This document shows, in pieces, positions 61,893-64,000 of a DNA stretch of 64,000 bases. The position numbers and the translations under genes were made by a program. How positions within the stretch are numbered: position 1 is the stretch's first letter; every line of letters begins with the position of its first letter. The notes below the pieces were generated by a model that did no database searches, was not told where the DNA came from, and worked only from the letters and a program-made list of their open reading frames with translations. This DNA is from Caballeronia cordobensis (GTDB taxonomy: Bacteria; Pseudomonadota; Gammaproteobacteria; Burkholderiales; Burkholderiaceae), in assembly GCF_001544575.2 (NCBI RefSeq), contig NZ_FCNY02000008.1:62001-126000 (forward strand), in the 5' to 3' direction.

Positions 61893-63368
61893 TCAGTCGG
61901 CGCTGACCGCACTCAATATCTGCTTCACTTCCTGGAACGAGGCGAGACCGAACGGCCCGAGTTCGCGGCCGAGGCTGCTTTTTTTGTAGCCGCCCCATGA
62001 GGTCTGCGGAAAGATCAGTTGCGGTGCGTTGATCCACACGACGCCCGCCTGCAGCGCGCCGGCCACGCGCTCGCCGCGGGCCGCATCGCGCGTGACGACG
62101 GTGGCCACCAGCCCGAACTCGGTGTCGTTGGCCGCGGCGATCGCGTCGGCTTCGGTATCGAAGCTGCGCAGGCACAGCACCGGTCCGAAAATTTCCTCGC
62201 GCCAGACCGCGCTGGCGGCGGGCACATCGACGAACATCGTCGGCTGCACGAAATAGCCGGGGCCTTCCGGCACGCCGCCCTGCACGACGAGACGGGCGCC
62301 GTCCGCCTTGCCGGAGGCGATGAAGCGTTGCACCCGTTCGAATTGCGCGCGATTCGTGAGCGGCCCCATTTGCGTGCCGGATGCGAACGGGTCGCCGACG
62401 ACGGTGCGCGCGACGCGATCGGCGAGGCGCGCGATCAGCGCCTCCGCAAGCGGCCGCTCGACGAGCACGCGGGACGTCGCGGAGCACATCTGTCCGGCGT
62501 TGAAGAACGCGCCGCCCATGACGAGATCGACGGCGAGATCGAGGTCCGCATCCGCGAACACGACAATTGGCGACTTGCCGCCCAGTTCGAGGCTCACGCC
62601 CTTGATGGATGGCGCCGCCGCTTTCATCACCTGCTCGCCGACCGCCGTGCTGCCGGTGAACGACACCTTCGCCACGAGCGGATGCGCCGTGAGCGCCGCG
62701 CCGACTTCGCTGCCGGTGCCCGTCACGACGTTGAACACGCCCCGCGGCAGCCCGGCGCGCTCGACGATCGCGGCGAGTTCCAGTTCCGGCAGCGGCGTGA
62801 ATTCGGACGGCTTCAGCACGACCGCGCATCCGGCGGCGAGCGCGGGGGCGAGCTTCCACGCCGTCGTGACCATCGGGAAGTTCCACGGCACGATCAGCGC
62901 GACCACGCCCACCGGTTCGCGGCGGATCACCGCGCGATGATCGGCGCTCGGAATCGCGATGGCTTCGTCCGCGGCATCCAGCGTTTCGGCGAGCTGCGCG
63001 TAGTAGTCGAAGGTCGCGACCACGTCGCCGACATCGATGCGCGATTCGGCGATCGGCTTGCCGTTGTTGCGCGACTGAAGCGCGGCGAGTTGCTCGCCAT
63101 GCGCCTCCACGCCGCGCGCGATGGCACGCAGATAAGTCGCGCGCTCCGTGCCCGTCGTGCGCTTCCATGCGCCAAACGCATGCGACGCCGCTTGCACCGC
63201 GCGATCGACGTCGGCGGGGCCGCCGGCTTCCACTTCGACGATCGTTTCCTCGGTCGATGGATCGACGACAGGCAGCCGTTGCCGCGTCTCGGACACGCAC
63301 CATTCGCCGTCGATGAAAAGCCGCGTGCGCAGCGGGGATTCGAAACGGGGACGGGCCGGCGCGCTCAT
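61893..63368 (-). CDS. Aldehyde dehydrogenase, betaine-aldehyde/aminoaldehyde type
   Basis: A 491-residue NAD(P)-dependent aldehyde dehydrogenase. Catalytic Glu261 is in LELGGKSP and Cys295 in NAGQMCSATSR. Cofactor binding is FTGSTAVGEQV near 237-247. The C-terminal QTSWGGYKKSSLGRELG is typical of betaine and gamma-aminobutyraldehyde dehydrogenases. The ATG at 63368 overlaps the TPP enzyme stop as ATGA. Together with the polyamine-type importer, it suggests oxidation of an amine-derived aldehyde. Confidence 0.92.
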   Translation of the reverse strand: MSAPARPRFESPLRTRLFIDGEWCVSETRQRLPVVDPSTEETIVEVEAGGPADVDRAVQAASHAFGAWKRTTGTERATYLRAIARGVEAHGEQLAALQSRNNGKPIAESRIDVGDVVATFDYYAQLAETLDAADEAIAIPSADHRAVIRREPVGVVALIVPWNFPMVTTAWKLAPALAAGCAVVLKPSEFTPLPELELAAIVERAGLPRGVFNVVTGTGSEVGAALTAHPLVAKVSFTGSTAVGEQVMKAAAPSIKGVSLELGGKSPIVVFADADLDLAVDLVMGGAFFNAGQMCSATSRVLVERPLAEALIARLADRVARTVVGDPFASGTQMGPLTNRAQFERVQRFIASGKADGARLVVQGGVPEGPGYFVQPTMFVDVPAASAVWREEIFGPVLCLRSFDTEADAIAAANDTEFGLVATVVTRDAARGERVAGALQAGVVWINAPQLIFPQTSWGGYKKSSLGRELGPFGLASFQEVKQILSAVSAD

Positions 63369-64000
63369 GACGGCACCCGCGCGAACCAGTCCGCTTCGCG
63401 AACTTCGATCACGGTTGGAATCTCGCGCGCGATAGCTTGCCGCAATGCGAGGTCGAGCGTCTGCGGGTCGTCGGCTCTCGCGGCCTCGCATCCGAAGGCG
63501 CGCGCCAGCGCCATGAAATCGGGCGTGTAGATATCGACGCCGACGGGCGTGATCGCGCGCTGATCCATGTACTTGCGGATCTCGCCATAGCCGAAGTTGT
63601 TCCACAGCAGCACGATCACGGGCACGCGCGCTTCGACCGCGCTCGCCAGTTCCGGCAGCGTGAATTGCAGTCCGCCGTCGCCTGTCAGGCACACGACGGG
63701 CCGGTCGGGTGCGGCAAGCTTCGCGCCGATGGCGGCGGGCAGTCCGTAGCCGAGCGTGCCGTAGCCGGTCGACGAGTTGAACCACGCACGCGGCGCGGGC
63801 GCATCGTGAAGGAAATTGCCCGCGTAGACCGGGCTCGTCGAATCGCCCGCGATGACGGCATCGGGCAGGGCGCCGATGATCGTGTCGATCAGGCGCTGCT
63901 GCGAATGCGCCGCGGCGTCGCAGGCGGCCATGACGGCGTCGCGCGCCAGCGCCACGCGCGCGGCGCCCCAGTCCGGCGAGGCGGGGCGGACCGGCCGTTC
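63365..64000 (-). CDS. Acetolactate synthase-like thiamine-diphosphate enzyme, C-terminal part
   Basis: The last 211 residues of a TPP-dependent enzyme; the rest lies right of the window. Visible parts of the cofactor-binding domain are STGYGTLGYGLPAAIGAK and the TPP motif beginning GDGGLQFT and ending LLWNN. The C-terminal region PVIVLLWNNFGYGEI is typical of acetolactate synthase, benzoylformate decarboxylase and sulfoacetaldehyde-type enzymes. It precedes and overlaps the aldehyde dehydrogenase gene. A decarboxylase making the aldehyde for that enzyme is a natural reading. Confidence 0.9.
   Translation of the reverse strand, partial: ERPVRPASPDWGAARVALARDAVMAACDAAAHSQQRLIDTIIGALPDAVIAGDSTSPVYAGNFLHDAPAPRAWFNSSTGYGTLGYGLPAAIGAKLAAPDRPVVCLTGDGGLQFTLPELASAVEARVPVIVLLWNNFGYGEIRKYMDQRAITPVGVDIYTPDFMALARAFGCEAARADDPQTLDLALRQAIAREIPTVIEVREADWFARVPS

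Overview
The window is GC-rich, densely packed DNA from a Gram-negative heterotroph. A Burkholderiaceae genome (Paraburkholderia, Caballeronia or Burkholderia) is the most likely source. The reasons are a Burkholderia-style general porin ending in Phe, many LysR and GntR regulators beside small catabolic operons, several ABC importers, a two-partner-secretion transporter and Flp/Tad pilus genes. The genus is an inference from gene content; no rRNA or other phylogenetic marker is present. Both ends cut through genes: etfB on the left and a thiamine-diphosphate enzyme on the right.

Layout. 1-1877: the end of etfB, then etfA and a DUF2889 gene. 1918-7223: a catabolic operon (AtoE-type carboxylate transporter, lactonase-like amidohydrolase, CaiB-type CoA-transferase, CitE-type lyase) with a divergent LysR regulator. 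7266-13577: a dipeptide/oligopeptide-type ABC importer (substrate-binding protein, two permeases, two ATPases) ending in a GntR regulator. 13916-17722: an isochorismatase-fold amidohydrolase, a glutaredoxin-DinB fusion, an amidase and a lambda-crystallin-type dehydrogenase. 17752-19253: a scrap yard holding a Gly/Ala-rich fragment like the pre-toxin part of CdiA/haemagglutinins and fragments of phage baseplate or tail genes. 19397-25547: a complete type I restriction-modification system (hsdM, hsdS, hsdR), with clearly lower GC in hsdS. 25729-29215: a TpsB/FhaC-type outer-membrane transporter beside a frameshifted, repeat-rich lipoprotein gene. 29789-32026: the first part of a Tad pilus locus (flp, cpaA, tadE, cpaB), which stops abruptly. 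32000-33465: two genes of unknown function on the opposite strand, the second one cut by the same junction.

33634-41792 is a nine-gene operon on the minus strand, mostly with overlapping or nearly touching genes: small AtzG/GatC-like protein, amidase, CoA-transferase, crotonase, SsuABC-type importer, PuuE-like deacetylase and a MaoC/FAS1-like dehydratase. It reads as an undescribed route from an imported nitrogenous acid to CoA intermediates. A divergent GntR regulator (41895-42554) follows. 42566-48049 is a second catabolic block (porin, AAHS-type MFS importer, Asp/Glu-racemase-fold protein, divergent SDR, FAD monooxygenase). The AT-rich 14-mer TATAAATATATTTA occurs in front of both blocks, so the GntR protein may control both.

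48478-53764 is a redox and stress-like block (pyridine nucleotide-disulfide oxidoreductase, AhpD-like protein, AraC regulator, old-yellow-enzyme family protein, LysR regulator). 53783-64000 holds a LysR gene and two complete ABC importers in one direction, one of amino-acid type and one of spermidine/putrescine type, then a betaine-aldehyde-dehydrogenase-like gene overlapping an acetolactate-synthase-like gene.

No rRNA, tRNA, CRISPR array or intact insertion sequence was recognised by eye.
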